DNA from: an uncultured Verrucomicrobiota bacterium
GTDB taxonomy: Bacteria > Verrucomicrobiota > Verrucomicrobiia > Limisphaerales > UBA9464
Length of the DNA: 64,000 nt
NCBI GenBank assembly: GCA_903939515.1
Contig: CAJAHH010000031.1
Span: forward strand, 62,001-126,000
Reading direction: 5' to 3'
Shown: positions 54,873-64,000 of the stretch, in pieces
How positions within the stretch are numbered: position 1 is the stretch's first letter
Layout: each line of letters begins with the position of its first letter
Position numbers and translations under genes: made by a program
The notes under the pieces: generated by a model
What the model was told of the DNA's origin: nothing
The model's database searches: none
The model's input: the letters and a program-made list of their open reading frames with translations, nothing else

Positions 54873-55979
54873 ATGAGACGGAGGATGAGACAAATACTGG
54901 GAGTTCTGCTCGGTGGCTGGCTGCTGCTGGTCGCGAGGGAAGCTGCCGTTCAGGCGGGCACGCTGGTGCAGTTTCGCACTGCCCTAGGCGATGTGGTGGT
55001 CGAGTTGTTCGACCAAGAGAAACCCCTCACCACCGCCAACTTCCTCAAGTACGTCCGGTCCGGACGTTACACCAACATGATCTCCCACCGGATCGTGCCC
55101 AATTTCGTGATCCAGGGCGGTGGGTTCCGGGTGGCCAATCGGGGGACGGTGAGCAATTCGGTGGAATCGGTTTTGGAGTTCGCCAACGTCTCCAACGAAT
55201 TCGACATCGGCCCGCGCTACCGGAACCTCTACGGCACCTTGTCGATGGCGAAAAAGGGGGCGGGCACCAATAGGTTGGCGACGGTGCGATGGACCAATGC
55301 GGCCGTGGCCTTCACCCAGTTTGCCGGTCTGAAGACCAACGTCATTACCTACACCAATGCTTTCCCTGAGATCTCGACCTTCGAGGTGTACACCGAACGG
55401 GTTGTGGCCACCAATGGTTCTGGTGCGACTCAGATTTGGACCGTTTCCAAAGATGGGGTGATCTACACCGGAGGTCCCCACTCGGCATCGAGCCAGTGGT
55501 TCCTGAGCTTCGGGGACAACTCGGCCAACTTGGACAACCAGAATGGCGGTTTCACGGTGTTTGGTCGGGTGGTGAGCGCTACCAATGTTTTCAACCGCCT
55601 GAACACCTTCCAGCCCGTCTGGCGTGCGACCAACGTGGTTTATTCAGCCGGTGGCGCTTTTAATGAACTTCCGTTGCTGAGCTACTTTGATCCCTTAAGC
55701 CTGGCTCAGCTCTACGCGGGACTGCTCTATGTGGACATCACTGAGTTGCCTCCGCTGGCTCCGCCCACCCCGGACCCCCGGTTGCCCGGTGTCCAACTGA
55801 GCGGAGCCTTTCCCATGGCACACACAGTGGAAGTGTCTTCGACGCTCCAGGGTCCTTGGCTAACCTTGAGCAACTTCGTTGGGCGCTCTGCTGCAGCTCC
55901 GGTGCCCGATCCTGATGGCAATGGGCCGCTGCGGCTTTATCGCCTCAAGGTACCCTTCTCATTGCCGCGCCCGGAGTGA
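54873..55979 (+). CDS. Secreted cyclophilin-type peptidyl-prolyl isomerase with extra domains
   Basis: ATG 54873 follows a clear GGAGG-type site and gives 368 residues with a signal peptide (MRQILGVLLGGWLLLVAREAAVQAG). The cyclophilin core is recognisable: FRTALGDVVVELFDQEKPLTTANFLKYVRSGRYTNMISHRIVPNFVIQGGGF, YGTLSMAKKGAGTN, and SASSQWFLSFGDNSANLDNQNGGFTVFGRVVS. About 75 residues (Asn/Thr-rich, from about 130 to 205) are inserted between these blocks. The C-terminal 70 residues (HTVEVSSTLQGPWLTLSNFVG ... RLYRLKV) resemble the end of the giant S8 protein. It probably folds exported proteins in the periplasm or outside. Confidence 0.87.
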   Translation: MRRRMRQILGVLLGGWLLLVAREAAVQAGTLVQFRTALGDVVVELFDQEKPLTTANFLKYVRSGRYTNMISHRIVPNFVIQGGGFRVANRGTVSNSVESVLEFANVSNEFDIGPRYRNLYGTLSMAKKGAGTNRLATVRWTNAAVAFTQFAGLKTNVITYTNAFPEISTFEVYTERVVATNGSGATQIWTVSKDGVIYTGGPHSASSQWFLSFGDNSANLDNQNGGFTVFGRVVSATNVFNRLNTFQPVWRATNVVYSAGGAFNELPLLSYFDPLSLAQLYAGLLYVDITELPPLAPPTPDPRLPGVQLSGAFPMAHTVEVSSTLQGPWLTLSNFVGRSAAAPVPDPDGNGPLRLYRLKVPFSLPRPE

Positions 55980-55988
55980 GTCGTGTCG

Positions 55989-56008
55989 CCCGGACGGTGC
56001 AGTCCGGG
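55989..56008. terminator. Stem-loop between convergent PPIase and ileS genes
   Basis: CCCGGAC at 55989-55995 and GTCCGGG at 56002-56008 form a perfect 7-bp stem with a six-base loop, located between the two stop codons. It has no T-run on either strand, so bidirectional termination is only a reasonable guess. Confidence 0.4.
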
Positions 56009-56020
56009 GATTGGATGGGT

Positions 56021-58864
56021 TTAAGACAGCGAAATCACCGCTTCGACGCAACGACCACACAAGGTCGGGTGAGTGGGGTTCTCGCCGACGTTGAGTTCCC
56101 AGTGCCAGCAGCGTTCGCACTTCTTGCGGCCCACTTCGCCGGCGACTTGCACTGTGATTTGGCGCTCGGCCGCTTCCGTTACGGTCACCGCTGAGCAGTT
56201 GCACAGTTCCCGCAGTTCAGCTTCGTGCGACGCTACCAACGCGCGGTCCGCAGCCGGCAAGGCGAAGTGCAACACGGCGTCCAGGCTCTTACCGATGAGT
56301 TTTGCCTGACGTGCCTTTTCCAACTCGGGCAGCGCTTGCTCCCTCAATGAGAACAGGGCGGCCCAAGCGGGTTCGGTCGGCACGGCGCCGGTGCTCGGAT
56401 TCCAGAGGCTCAGGTGCACCGACTTCGTGGCCACTCCCGGAATTTGCTCCCAGGCCTCGTCGGCCGTGAAGGCCAGAATCGGAGCCAGGGCTTGTGTGAG
56501 CCGGGTCAGGATGCGGTGCAGGGCGGTTTGAGTGCTGCGGCGGCGGTCTGAGCCCGCGGGATCGGTGTAGAGCCGGTCCTTCACCACATCATGGTACATC
56601 GCGCTGAGCTGCACCGCGCAGAACTGCGAGATCAACTGGTACACGACATGGAATTCATAGGTGTCGTAGGCCTTCGCCACCGCGGCTTCCAGCGTGGCGA
56701 ACTCGCCCAAGATCCAGCGGTCGAGTCCGCTGAGTTGGTCATCGGCCACGGCCTGGGTTGCCGGATTGAAGTCGTACAAGTTGGAGAGCTGGTAGCGCAG
56801 GGTATTGCGGATGAGGCGGTAGGTTTCACCCACCTTCTTGAGCCGCTCCTCGCTGACCACGATGTCGCTGCGGTAGTCTTGCGAGGCGACCCACAGGCGC
56901 ACGACATCGCAACCGTAGTCCTTAATGTAGCGATCGGCCGTCTGCGGCTTTTGGTAACCGCCCTGACCTTGCTTGGACTTGGAGATTTTCTCGCGGTCCT
57001 CATCGACCATGAAGCCGTGGGTCAACACCGTCTTGAACGGGGCCGAACCGTTGCCCGCCAGCGATAGTAGCAAGGACGACTGGAACCAGCCCCGGTGCTG
57101 ATCGCTGCCTTCCAAATAAACATCGGCCTGCCAACCGCCCTCCGAACCGCGGAGCTCGGGTCGGCGCATGAGCACGGCGCGACTAGAGGAACCGGAGTCA
57201 ATCCACACATCGAGCGTGTCCTGGCTTTTGCGCGCGGCTTCCGGGCCCGACCAATCGGCCGGCCGGCATCCGGCCCACAGGGCCTCCACCGGCGTTGCGA
57301 ACCAGACATTCGAGCCTTCGCGCTCGATCCAGTCGGCGGCCTTGCGGACGATCCGCGCGTCGAGAATGGGTTCGCCTGCCGCATCGTAGAAGGCCGGGAT
57401 GGGCACACCCCAGGTGCGCTGACGCGAGATGCACCAGTCGGGCCGAGACTGCACGGCTCCCTGGATGCGGTTCTTGCCCCAGTCGGGAATCCAGTTCACC
57501 GAATCAATGGCGGCCAACGCTTGTTGCCGGAAGGGTAAGGCCCCGGGAGCGCCACCGGTGTGGTCCACGCGAATGAACCACTGGTCGACGGCCCGGAAAA
57601 TGATCGGGGACTTGGAGCGCCAGCAATGGGGATAGCTGTGAGAATAATCTTCTCGGCGCATCAGCGCTTCCTTCTCGGTCAAGAGAGCCAACACGGCCTC
57701 GTTGGCCTCCGACTTACCAGCCTTGGCCAGAGTGGATTTGCCCACCAGTGACTCCGGCAATTGCTGCTCCCGCGGCAGATCGGCGGTGGGGGTCAGACGG
57801 CCTTCGTCGTCCACTGGGCAATAAATCGCCAGACCGACGCTCAAGCCCAGATGGTAATCATCCATGCCGTGACCCGGGGCGATGTGCACGAAGCCCGTGC
57901 CGGTGGAGTCATCGACGAAGTCGGCCGGGAACAACCGTCCGGTGCGCTCGCAGAACGGATGCTCATACTGAAGCGAAGCCAACTCTTCGGCCTGAGCGGT
58001 GCGGATGATTTGATAGCCTTCCCAGCCGCACTTCTCGCTGAGGCTAGTGAGCAGGGAGTTGGCCACCAAGTAGGTGTTTCCCTCGGCGAACACGTACGAG
58101 TAGAAGAACTTCGGATTGAAGGCCACGGCCAGGTTGGCGGGCAGGGTCCAGGGCGTGGTGGTCCAAACCACCACGTAGGTGTTGGGTTCACCCGCCAGAC
58201 GGAGTCGAACGAACACGCTCTGGCTGATGTGGTCGGCGTATTCCACCTCGGCCTCCGCCAAGGCGGTTCGGAAAGGAACGCTCCAGTACACGGGTTTTTT
58301 GCCCCGGTACACGAAGCCCTTCTCGACGAGGTCGGCAAATTGCCGCAGTTCATCGGCCTCATACTGCGGGGCGAGGGTCAGGTACGGGTTGTTCCAGTCA
58401 CCTAGAACACCGAGGCGCTGAAATTGCTGGCGTTGCAAGTCGATGTACTTGCGGGCGTAGGCGTCGCAGGCCGTTCGGATTGTGGCGGCATCGGCATCGG
58501 ACTTGCCTTGGGCGCGCAGTTCCTGGGTCACCTTGGACTCGATGGGCAGGCCATGGCAGTCCCAGCCGGGAACGTAGGGCGTTTGGAAGCCGCGCAGGGA
58601 CTTCGACTTGAGGATCAGATCCTTGAGAATCTTGTTCAACGCTGTGCCAATGTGCACATCGCCGTTGGCAAAGGGCGGGCCGTCGTGCAAAACGAACCGC
58701 GGCGACTCCGCCCGGGTTGCCATTAGCTGCCCATAAAGGTCTGAGCTGTACCACTGGGCCAGCCGTTGCGGTTCCCGCTGAACCAGGTTTGCCTGCATCG
58801 GAAACTCCGTGCGGGGCAGATTGAGGGAATTCTTGTAGTCCATCGCGGTTCCGTTCAAAGGCAT
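56021..58864 (-). CDS. ileS: Isoleucyl-tRNA synthetase
   Basis: The product has 947 residues, the bacterial IleS length. The HIGH signature appears as HIGT at 71-74 (LHDGPPFANGDVHIGTALNKILKDLILKSK), and KISKS at about 624-628. The CP1 editing region includes WTTTPWTLPANLAVAF and GTGFVHIAPGHGMDDYHLG. The anticodon-binding domain and a C-terminal zinc finger (CERCWHWELNVGENPTHPTLCGRCVEAV, about 910-940) are present. It charges tRNA-Ile and edits valine. An alternative start at Met8 cannot be excluded. It is transcribed alone, convergent with the PPIase gene. Confidence 0.97.
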   Translation of the reverse strand: MPLNGTAMDYKNSLNLPRTEFPMQANLVQREPQRLAQWYSSDLYGQLMATRAESPRFVLHDGPPFANGDVHIGTALNKILKDLILKSKSLRGFQTPYVPGWDCHGLPIESKVTQELRAQGKSDADAATIRTACDAYARKYIDLQRQQFQRLGVLGDWNNPYLTLAPQYEADELRQFADLVEKGFVYRGKKPVYWSVPFRTALAEAEVEYADHISQSVFVRLRLAGEPNTYVVVWTTTPWTLPANLAVAFNPKFFYSYVFAEGNTYLVANSLLTSLSEKCGWEGYQIIRTAQAEELASLQYEHPFCERTGRLFPADFVDDSTGTGFVHIAPGHGMDDYHLGLSVGLAIYCPVDDEGRLTPTADLPREQQLPESLVGKSTLAKAGKSEANEAVLALLTEKEALMRREDYSHSYPHCWRSKSPIIFRAVDQWFIRVDHTGGAPGALPFRQQALAAIDSVNWIPDWGKNRIQGAVQSRPDWCISRQRTWGVPIPAFYDAAGEPILDARIVRKAADWIEREGSNVWFATPVEALWAGCRPADWSGPEAARKSQDTLDVWIDSGSSSRAVLMRRPELRGSEGGWQADVYLEGSDQHRGWFQSSLLLSLAGNGSAPFKTVLTHGFMVDEDREKISKSKQGQGGYQKPQTADRYIKDYGCDVVRLWVASQDYRSDIVVSEERLKKVGETYRLIRNTLRYQLSNLYDFNPATQAVADDQLSGLDRWILGEFATLEAAVAKAYDTYEFHVVYQLISQFCAVQLSAMYHDVVKDRLYTDPAGSDRRRSTQTALHRILTRLTQALAPILAFTADEAWEQIPGVATKSVHLSLWNPSTGAVPTEPAWAALFSLREQALPELEKARQAKLIGKSLDAVLHFALPAADRALVASHEAELRELCNCSAVTVTEAAERQITVQVAGEVGRKKCERCWHWELNVGENPTHPTLCGRCVEAVISLS

Positions 58865-59305
58865 CCAGTCTATCGACTCGCCAAATCTCGGGCAAAGGGG
58901 AATCCAGCAATCTGGTGGCCTCCGCGCACAAATCAGCGGAGCGATCGGGCAGTTTTAACGGTGGGAACAGTTTTCGTGATGTCTTAACCACAGTATTCGG
59001 TTCCATGATGCTATTGAGGGAATCCATCCACGTGCTTGCCTTGTGGAAGAGGGCAGTGCTCTTATCGGCCCGGTGCTGACCGCCATTGTGGGTTTTCCAT
59101 TCCCCCAAGGCCGTCTGAGCCCCTTGTATTGAATAGGGGTGCTCTGGCGGAGTTGGAGGGGAGGAAGCCGTGGGTCCACTCGAAGAATACTCGAGGTAGG
59201 CCCGTAGAAAACAGCGGAGGTTGGTGCAGAAATTAATCCAATGGGCGGAAGGAATCGGCCGAATGAATCGGTTCGGATCCATAGAAGCCCAAAGAAAGCG
59301 GCCCG
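58865..59305. other. Divergent intergenic region between ileS and actA
   Basis: This 441-base gap should hold the ileS and act promoters; no gene is supported on either strand. An imperfect stem-loop, CCCC/GGGG plus TATT/AATA arms, lies at 59120-59139 and may be a regulatory site. No T-box leader elements (specifier or AGGGTGGNACCGCG-like box) were recognised upstream of ileS. Confidence 0.45.
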
Positions 59306-59941
59306 ATGTCGGACATTTTCCCGAGGTGGACCAACAAAATACCGTTGATGGTCGGTGTGGCAGCGGCCGTGGTGCTGCCAACCGTGATCGCCGGGATCAC
59401 CTATTACTTCACCCCGAAGTACACTCGCGTGGGTTACCAGCCCAAGCAGCCCGTGGCGTTCTCTCACGCCATCCACTCCGATCAGCTGGGGATCGACTGC
59501 CGCTATTGCCATAGCGATGTCGACAAGTCGTGGTTCTCCAACATCCCAGCCTCGGAGACCTGCATGCGCTGCCACTCCATTGTGGCTAAAGACTCCCCGA
59601 AGTTGAGTTTGGTTCGTGAGTCGTACTCCAGTGGCAAGCCCATTCCCTGGGTTCAGATCCACAAGACTCCCGATTACGTTTATTTTAACCACTCCGTTCA
59701 CGTGAACCGCGGTATTTCCTGTGTGAAATGCCACGGTGAGATTCAGAAAATGGACGAAGTGTACCATGCCAAGCCCTTGTCGATGGGCTTCTGTCTGGAG
59801 TGCCATCGGGAGCCCGAGAAGCACATCCGGCCCAATGATCTTGTGACCAAGCTCGATTGGAACGGTGAATTCGACGGCAAGAAAGCCGTTCACGACTGGA
59901 AGGTCCAACCTGGCCAGAGCTGTTCCACCTGCCACCGCTGA
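59306..59941 (+). CDS. actA: ActA, pentaheme cytochrome c subunit of alternative complex III
   Basis: The product has 211 residues. One N-terminal membrane helix (IPLMVGVAAAVVLPTVIAGITYYF) anchors a periplasmic domain with five CxxCH heme motifs: CRYCH, CMRCH, CVKCH, CLECH and CSTCH. Five hemes and the sequence YQPKQPVAFSHAIHSDQLGIDCRYCH are typical of ActA. It takes electrons from ActB/ActC quinol oxidation and passes them towards ActE or an oxidase. The stop overlaps the actB start by one base (TGATG at 59939-59943). Confidence 0.94.
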   Translation: MSDIFPRWTNKIPLMVGVAAAVVLPTVIAGITYYFTPKYTRVGYQPKQPVAFSHAIHSDQLGIDCRYCHSDVDKSWFSNIPASETCMRCHSIVAKDSPKLSLVRESYSSGKPIPWVQIHKTPDYVYFNHSVHVNRGISCVKCHGEIQKMDEVYHAKPLSMGFCLECHREPEKHIRPNDLVTKLDWNGEFDGKKAVHDWKVQPGQSCSTCHR

Positions 59942-62900
59942 TGAAGACGATTCCCCCGATTTGCAACGAACCGGAGTCCGGTCCGAAGTACTGGCGTTCC
60001 CTAGAGCAGCTGGCTGACCAACCCGATTTCCGTCAGTGGATGGAGCGCGAGTTTCCAGCCGGTGCCAGCATCGCCCCGGATGGTGAAACCCGTCGCGACT
60101 GGATGAAGCTCATGTCTGCGAGCTTCCTCTTGGCCGGTCTGGGTGGCATGGGCACCGGGTGCCGTCGCCCCGAGGAGGAGTTGACGCCCTTTGCCAAGCA
60201 GCCCGAGGGCTACGTTTACGGAAAGGCTCAGTATTTCGCGACATCCATGCCTTTGCGGGGCAGCGCGGTCGCCCTGACGGTCAAGTCGAGCGACGGTCGC
60301 CCGACCAAGATCGAGGGCAATGCGCTGTTGCCTGGTGCCAATGGAGGCACCGATACCTTTGCTCAGGCGGCGATCCTGAATTTGTACGATCCCGATCGTG
60401 CCCACCGGCACACCCGGGGCGGCAACGACTGCAAGATCGAGGCCGTGCGTGATGCGTTGTCCGAAGTGGCGAAGGCGGCGGTCGCCAAACACGGTGAAGG
60501 TCTGGCGTTCTTGGTCGAGCGTTCTTCCTCCCCGTCCCGTGCCCGTCTGCAGAAGCTCATTTCCGAGAAATACCCGAAATCGGCGTGGCACGCTTACGAG
60601 CCGGTTGATTTCAGCGGGACGGACGCCGCCTACTCTCAGGCCTGCGGCACACCGGTCCATGCTCTGGTTCACCTCGAAAAGGCGCGCCGGATCTTGTCGC
60701 TCGATTGTGACTTTATTGGTTCCGAACAAGATGCCCATCGCAGCATCCGCGGCTTCGCCCTGGGGCGGAAATCCGCCGATGACGGAATGAACCGGCTCTA
60801 CGTGGTGGAGTCGATGATGTCCCTGACCGGTGGCAATGCTGACCATCGCCTTCGGGTCAAGCCGAGTGAGGTTCTGAAGGTGGCGGCTGCGGTGGCTGCC
60901 GAGCTCGGAGTCGCTGGAGTGGCATCCCCTTCGGGCGCGTTTTCGGCCTGGGCCGCAGCGGTGGCCAAGGATTTGAAGGAAGCGGGCAAGGCCGCGGTCG
61001 CGGTGGCCGGTTATTCCCAGCCTCCTGCGGTGCATGCGTTGGCAGCGGCTATCAACTCGGTGTTGGGTGCGGTGGGGTCCACGGTGACCTTGGTGCAACC
61101 GACCGAATCCGTTGCTCTGGGTATCCAAGAACTCACGGCCTCCCTGAGCGCAGGCAAGGTGTCTACCTTGGTCATTCTGGGTGGCAATCCCGCCTACAAC
61201 GCGCCGGCCGATCTCCAGTTTGAGACGGTGGCCAAAAAAGCAGGCACGGTGATTCGCCTCGGTTACTACGAGGACGAGACGGCCGCCTTGGCGACCTGGC
61301 ATCTGGCCGGAACCCACTTCCTCGAGTCTTGGGGCGATGCCCGCACGGCCGACGGCACTGTGGTCCCGGTTCAACCGTTGGTTGAACCGCTCTTTGGCGG
61401 CCTGACCGAGCTCGAAGTGCTGGCGCGTCTCTTAGGTGAGTCCAAAGTTTCGCCCTATGACATCGTCCGCGAAACCCTGAAGGGTTTGGGCGCGACCGAT
61501 GACGCCGCTTGGAAGCGTTTCTTGCACGACGGTTTCCTGACGGACAGCGCCTCTGCGGCCGTGTCCGCGTCAGTGAATGCCTCGGCCGCCGCATCGGCTT
61601 TGGCGGCACATAAGCCCGTTTCTGGTGACATCGAAGTGGTGCTCCATCGCGATGGCTCGGTCGATGATGGCCGCTTTGCCAACAACGGCTGGCTCCAAGA
61701 GATGCCGGACTCCATCACCAAGGTCACTTGGGACAACGTGGTCATGATGTCCCAGAAGACCGCAAAGTCTCTGGGGTTGCCCACCAAACGTTCCGGCAAA
61801 ATCCCTGACGACTTGAGCCCAGCCGAGGCGGCCGACGCCAAGGATGGTCAATACGATCAACCCGTGGTGAAGATCACCGTGGGTGGCCGCAGCGTCGAAG
61901 GTCCGGTCTGGATTCAGCCAGGGTTGGCAGATGGAACCGTCGCGCTGGCACTGGGTTACGGACGCCGAATCGTGGGTCGCGTGGGTCGTGGAGTGGGCTT
62001 CGATGCCTACAGCCTCTTCCAGTCGACCTCCCGCCATATCACGGCCGGCAAGGTGGAGAAGGTTTTCCGCAAGCATCGCTTGGCGGTGACCCAAGAACAC
62101 GGCCTCATGGAAGGTCGTCCGGTCATTCGCGAGGCGCACCTCGAGGAGTTCAAGGCGCATCCCAAGTTCGCCCAGAACATGGATCTCGAGGCGCATTTCC
62201 CGGGTTACGTTCCCTACAAGGGAGAGACCGATGGACGCAACGCCGAGAAGCGTCCCCAAAACATTTACGAGCATCCCTACGATCAGAACCCGGAGACGGC
62301 TTCGAAGGTTCATCAGTGGGGCATGGTCATCGACTTGCAAACGTGCGTGGGCTGTTCTGCCTGCGTGGTGGCCTGTCAGAGCGAAAACAACATCCCCATT
62401 GTCGGTAAAGATCAGGTGGCCCGTGGCCGCGAGATGCACTGGATGCGCATCGATCGCTACTACAGTCACAATCCGGAGGTCGATGTGAACGCGGAGTTGG
62501 CCGCGGAGGATCCGCAAATGGCGATCCAACCGATGTTCTGCCAGCACTGCGAAGCAGCCCCCTGCGAGAGCGTCTGCCCGGTGAACGCGACTGTTCACGA
62601 CGAAGAGGGCATTAATGGAATGGCCTACAACCGCTGCATTGGAACGCGGTACTGCGCCAACAATTGCCCGTATAAGGTCCGTCGCTTCAACTGGTTCGAC
62701 TTCAACAAGCGCGAAAGCGACTACGGTGCGGCTCAAGACCAGCACCTGGTCAACACGGGCAACCTCTACAAGGGGCCGCTCGGGGTGAACCGCAATACGG
62801 AACCGGAGTGGGAGATTATTAAGCTGGTCAAGAATCCGGATGTCACTGTCCGTATGCGCGGCGTTATGGAGAAGTGCACGCTGTGCGTGCAGCGCATCCA

Positions 62901-63291
62901 GCAAGGCAAAATTGCCCAGAAGGTCAAGGCGGGTAACAGCGGTGACGTGGCTGTGCGAGATGGCGCCATTAGGACCGCCTGCCAACAAGCTTGCCCCGCG
63001 GACGCCATCGTCTTCGGCAACATGCTCGATGCCCAGAGCGAGGTCGTGAAAGCCAAGGCCAATCCCCGGAACTATTCGGTCCTCGGCTTCTTGGATACCC
63101 GTCCTCGAGTCACTTACCTGGCTCGCGTTCGTAATCCGAACCCGGTGGTCCTTGACCTCGAGAAGCGCAAGACGCCCGACAGTCAGCGCGACTACGAGCG
63201 TTTCCGTCACGAGTCCCCATTTCAAGAACACTCACATGGTCACGATGCCTCGCATCAATCCGCGACTCAGGCGGGGAAAGGAGCGGTCTAA
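59941..63291 (+). CDS. actB: ActB, molybdopterin oxidoreductase-like iron-sulfur subunit of alternative complex III
   Basis: The product has 1116 residues: a fusion of a molybdopterin-oxidoreductase-like half (about 90-770) and an iron-sulfur half (about 790-1000). Near the N-terminus, [29 protein letters not shown] is a Tat-type signal with a lipobox-like Cys. The Fe-S part has C802, C805, C808 and C812 ([12 protein letters not shown]), then [38 protein letters not shown] and [12 protein letters not shown] from C980, enough for three or four clusters. ActB is known to have lost the molybdenum cofactor. It donates electrons from the quinol site in ActC to ActA. Stop TAA overlaps actC ATG by one base. 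Confidence 0.94.
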   Translation: MKTIPPICNEPESGPKYWRSLEQLADQPDFRQWMEREFPAGASIAPDGETRRDWMKLMSASFLLAGLGGMGTGCRRPEEELTPFAKQPEGYVYGKAQYFATSMPLRGSAVALTVKSSDGRPTKIEGNALLPGANGGTDTFAQAAILNLYDPDRAHRHTRGGNDCKIEAVRDALSEVAKAAVAKHGEGLAFLVERSSSPSRARLQKLISEKYPKSAWHAYEPVDFSGTDAAYSQACGTPVHALVHLEKARRILSLDCDFIGSEQDAHRSIRGFALGRKSADDGMNRLYVVESMMSLTGGNADHRLRVKPSEVLKVAAAVAAELGVAGVASPSGAFSAWAAAVAKDLKEAGKAAVAVAGYSQPPAVHALAAAINSVLGAVGSTVTLVQPTESVALGIQELTASLSAGKVSTLVILGGNPAYNAPADLQFETVAKKAGTVIRLGYYEDETAALATWHLAGTHFLESWGDARTADGTVVPVQPLVEPLFGGLTELEVLARLLGESKVSPYDIVRETLKGLGATDDAAWKRFLHDGFLTDSASAAVSASVNASAAASALAAHKPVSGDIEVVLHRDGSVDDGRFANNGWLQEMPDSITKVTWDNVVMMSQKTAKSLGLPTKRSGKIPDDLSPAEAADAKDGQYDQPVVKITVGGRSVEGPVWIQPGLADGTVALALGYGRRIVGRVGRGVGFDAYSLFQSTSRHITAGKVEKVFRKHRLAVTQEHGLMEGRPVIREAHLEEFKAHPKFAQNMDLEAHFPGYVPYKGETDGRNAEKRPQNIYEHPYDQNPETASKVHQWGMVIDLQTCVGCSACVVACQSENNIPIVGKDQVARGREMHWMRIDRYYSHNPEVDVNAELAAEDPQMAIQPMFCQHCEAAPCESVCPVNATVHDEEGINGMAYNRCIGTRYCANNCPYKVRRFNWFDFNKRESDYGAAQDQHLVNTGNLYKGPLGVNRNTEPEWEIIKLVKNPDVTVRMRGVMEKCTLCVQRIQQGKIAQKVKAGNSGDVAVRDGAIRTACQQACPADAIVFGNMLDAQSEVVKAKANPRNYSVLGFLDTRPRVTYLARVRNPNPVVLDLEKRKTPDSQRDYERFRHESPFQEHSHGHDASHQSATQAGKGAV

Positions 63292-64000
63292 TGGCTAGCC
63301 CTGGAAAATCTGTCGCCGTCAAGGCACCTGAACCGCCGGCCGAACTGGTCCGCGAGTCTTTGGTTCTCAATAACCGATCTCTCGGTTGGATTACCAATGC
63401 CATCGCGGGCGTTTGCGAAAAGCCCATGCCGATTTGGTGGTGGCCTGCCTTCATCGTCTCGGTGGGTGGGATGCTCACCATGTTCTCCCTCATCGCCTAC
63501 TTGGTCTCGACCGGTGTGGGTGTGTGGGGTCTGAATCATCCGGCCGCCTGGGCCTGGGACATCACCAACTTCGTGTTCTGGATCGGCATCGGCCACGCCG
63601 GAACTTTGATTTCAGCGGTGCTCTTCTTGCTCCGACAGAAATGGCGCACCTCGGTCAATCGAGCTGCAGAGGCCATGACCATCTTCGCGGTGGCTTGCGC
63701 CGGCATCTTCCCGGTTTTCCATACCGGTCGCGTGTGGTTCGCTTTGTTGCCGGGTTACTTACTCCCGGCTCCCAATGCCAACGCGATCTGGCCTCAGTTC
63801 CGCTCCCCGTTGCTGTGGGACGTGTTCGCGGTGTCCACTTACGGTACGGTTTCGCTGTTGTTCTGGTATGTGGGTCTTATCCCTGACTTGGCCACCTTGC
63901 GTGATCGTTCTAAAGGGGTGATGCGCCGTTTCTTCTACGGACTGTTCTCGCTCGGTTGGACCGGTTCCAACCGCCATTGGAGCAATTATGAGAAGGCCTA
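63291..64000 (+). CDS. actC: ActC, NrfD/PsrC-like quinol-oxidising subunit (3' end outside window)
   Basis: The frame is open from ATG 63291 to the window end, giving 236 residues of a larger protein (usually about 450-500). The N-terminus ([114 protein letters not shown]) is typical of ActC. Four or five helices are seen so far. ActC binds quinol in the membrane and passes electrons to ActB. The start overlaps the actB stop (TAATG), indicating coupled translation. Confidence 0.92.
   Translation, partial: MASPGKSVAVKAPEPPAELVRESLVLNNRSLGWITNAIAGVCEKPMPIWWWPAFIVSVGGMLTMFSLIAYLVSTGVGVWGLNHPAAWAWDITNFVFWIGIGHAGTLISAVLFLLRQKWRTSVNRAAEAMTIFAVACAGIFPVFHTGRVWFALLPGYLLPAPNANAIWPQFRSPLLWDVFAVSTYGTVSLLFWYVGLIPDLATLRDRSKGVMRRFFYGLFSLGWTGSNRHWSNYEKA

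Overview
The window reads as a chromosomal piece of a GC-rich, Gram-negative-type bacterium of the Verrucomicrobiota, or less likely the wider PVC group. The main grounds are the Verru_Chthon-type pseudopilin cassette, two PSD1/DUF1501 gene pairs, PQQ-like beta-propellers, AFTLIELLVV-type prepilin leaders and an alternative complex III (act) operon with a pentaheme ActA. All assignments come from reading motifs by eye; no database search was run.

Layout. 1-2030 (+): the end of a PSD1-family gene and its DUF1501 partner. 2215-18328 (+): a type IV pilus/type II secretion-like block (pilB, pilT, a second pilB, pilC), a small BrnT/CopG-type toxin-antitoxin pair, two pseudopilins, and a four-gene Verru_Chthon cassette in the order D, B, C, A. 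18351-27191 (+): a 2946-residue secreted subtilisin-like protein with P-type, LamG, PPC-like and repeated Ig-like modules. 27388-36179 (-): mtnA, a DEAD-box RNA helicase, an esterase/SMP-30 fusion, a PQQ-propeller/EF-hand protein and an Lnt-like acyltransferase. 36430-41009 (+): a complete PSD1-DUF1501 pair, meeting tail to tail a second PQQ-propeller gene (41002-42534, -). 42894-44159 (-): a putative sugar O-methyltransferase. 44178-45257: a repeat-rich stretch holding a truncated Rpn/transposase-like gene. 45258-46382 (+): dusB. 46550-54106 (-): a tightly packed six-gene surface-glycan operon. 54226-55979 (+): a gmhA-like isomerase and a secreted cyclophilin. 56021-58864 (-): ileS. 59306 to the window end (+): actA, actB and a partial actC.

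How the genes may work together. The block 2215-27191 looks like one functional unit: assembly ATPases and a platform protein that could drive a pseudopilus built from five pseudopilin-like proteins plus a large PilX/GspK-like protein, followed 22 bases later by a giant exported protease that may be a client. The cassette has no established function, so this is the best candidate here for an undescribed system. The PSD1/DUF1501 pairs, PQQ propellers and esterase form a secreted or periplasmic catabolic repertoire. The operon 46550-54106 would make and transfer a modified deoxy-amino sugar. ActABC belongs to the respiratory chain.

Two dispersed non-coding repeat families (27212-27381 with 44371-44504, and 30829-30858 with 42589-42618) and an AT-rich segment inside cassette gene A (about 16740-17525) are the clearest signs of genome plasticity. 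No tRNA, rRNA, CRISPR array or intact insertion sequence was seen.
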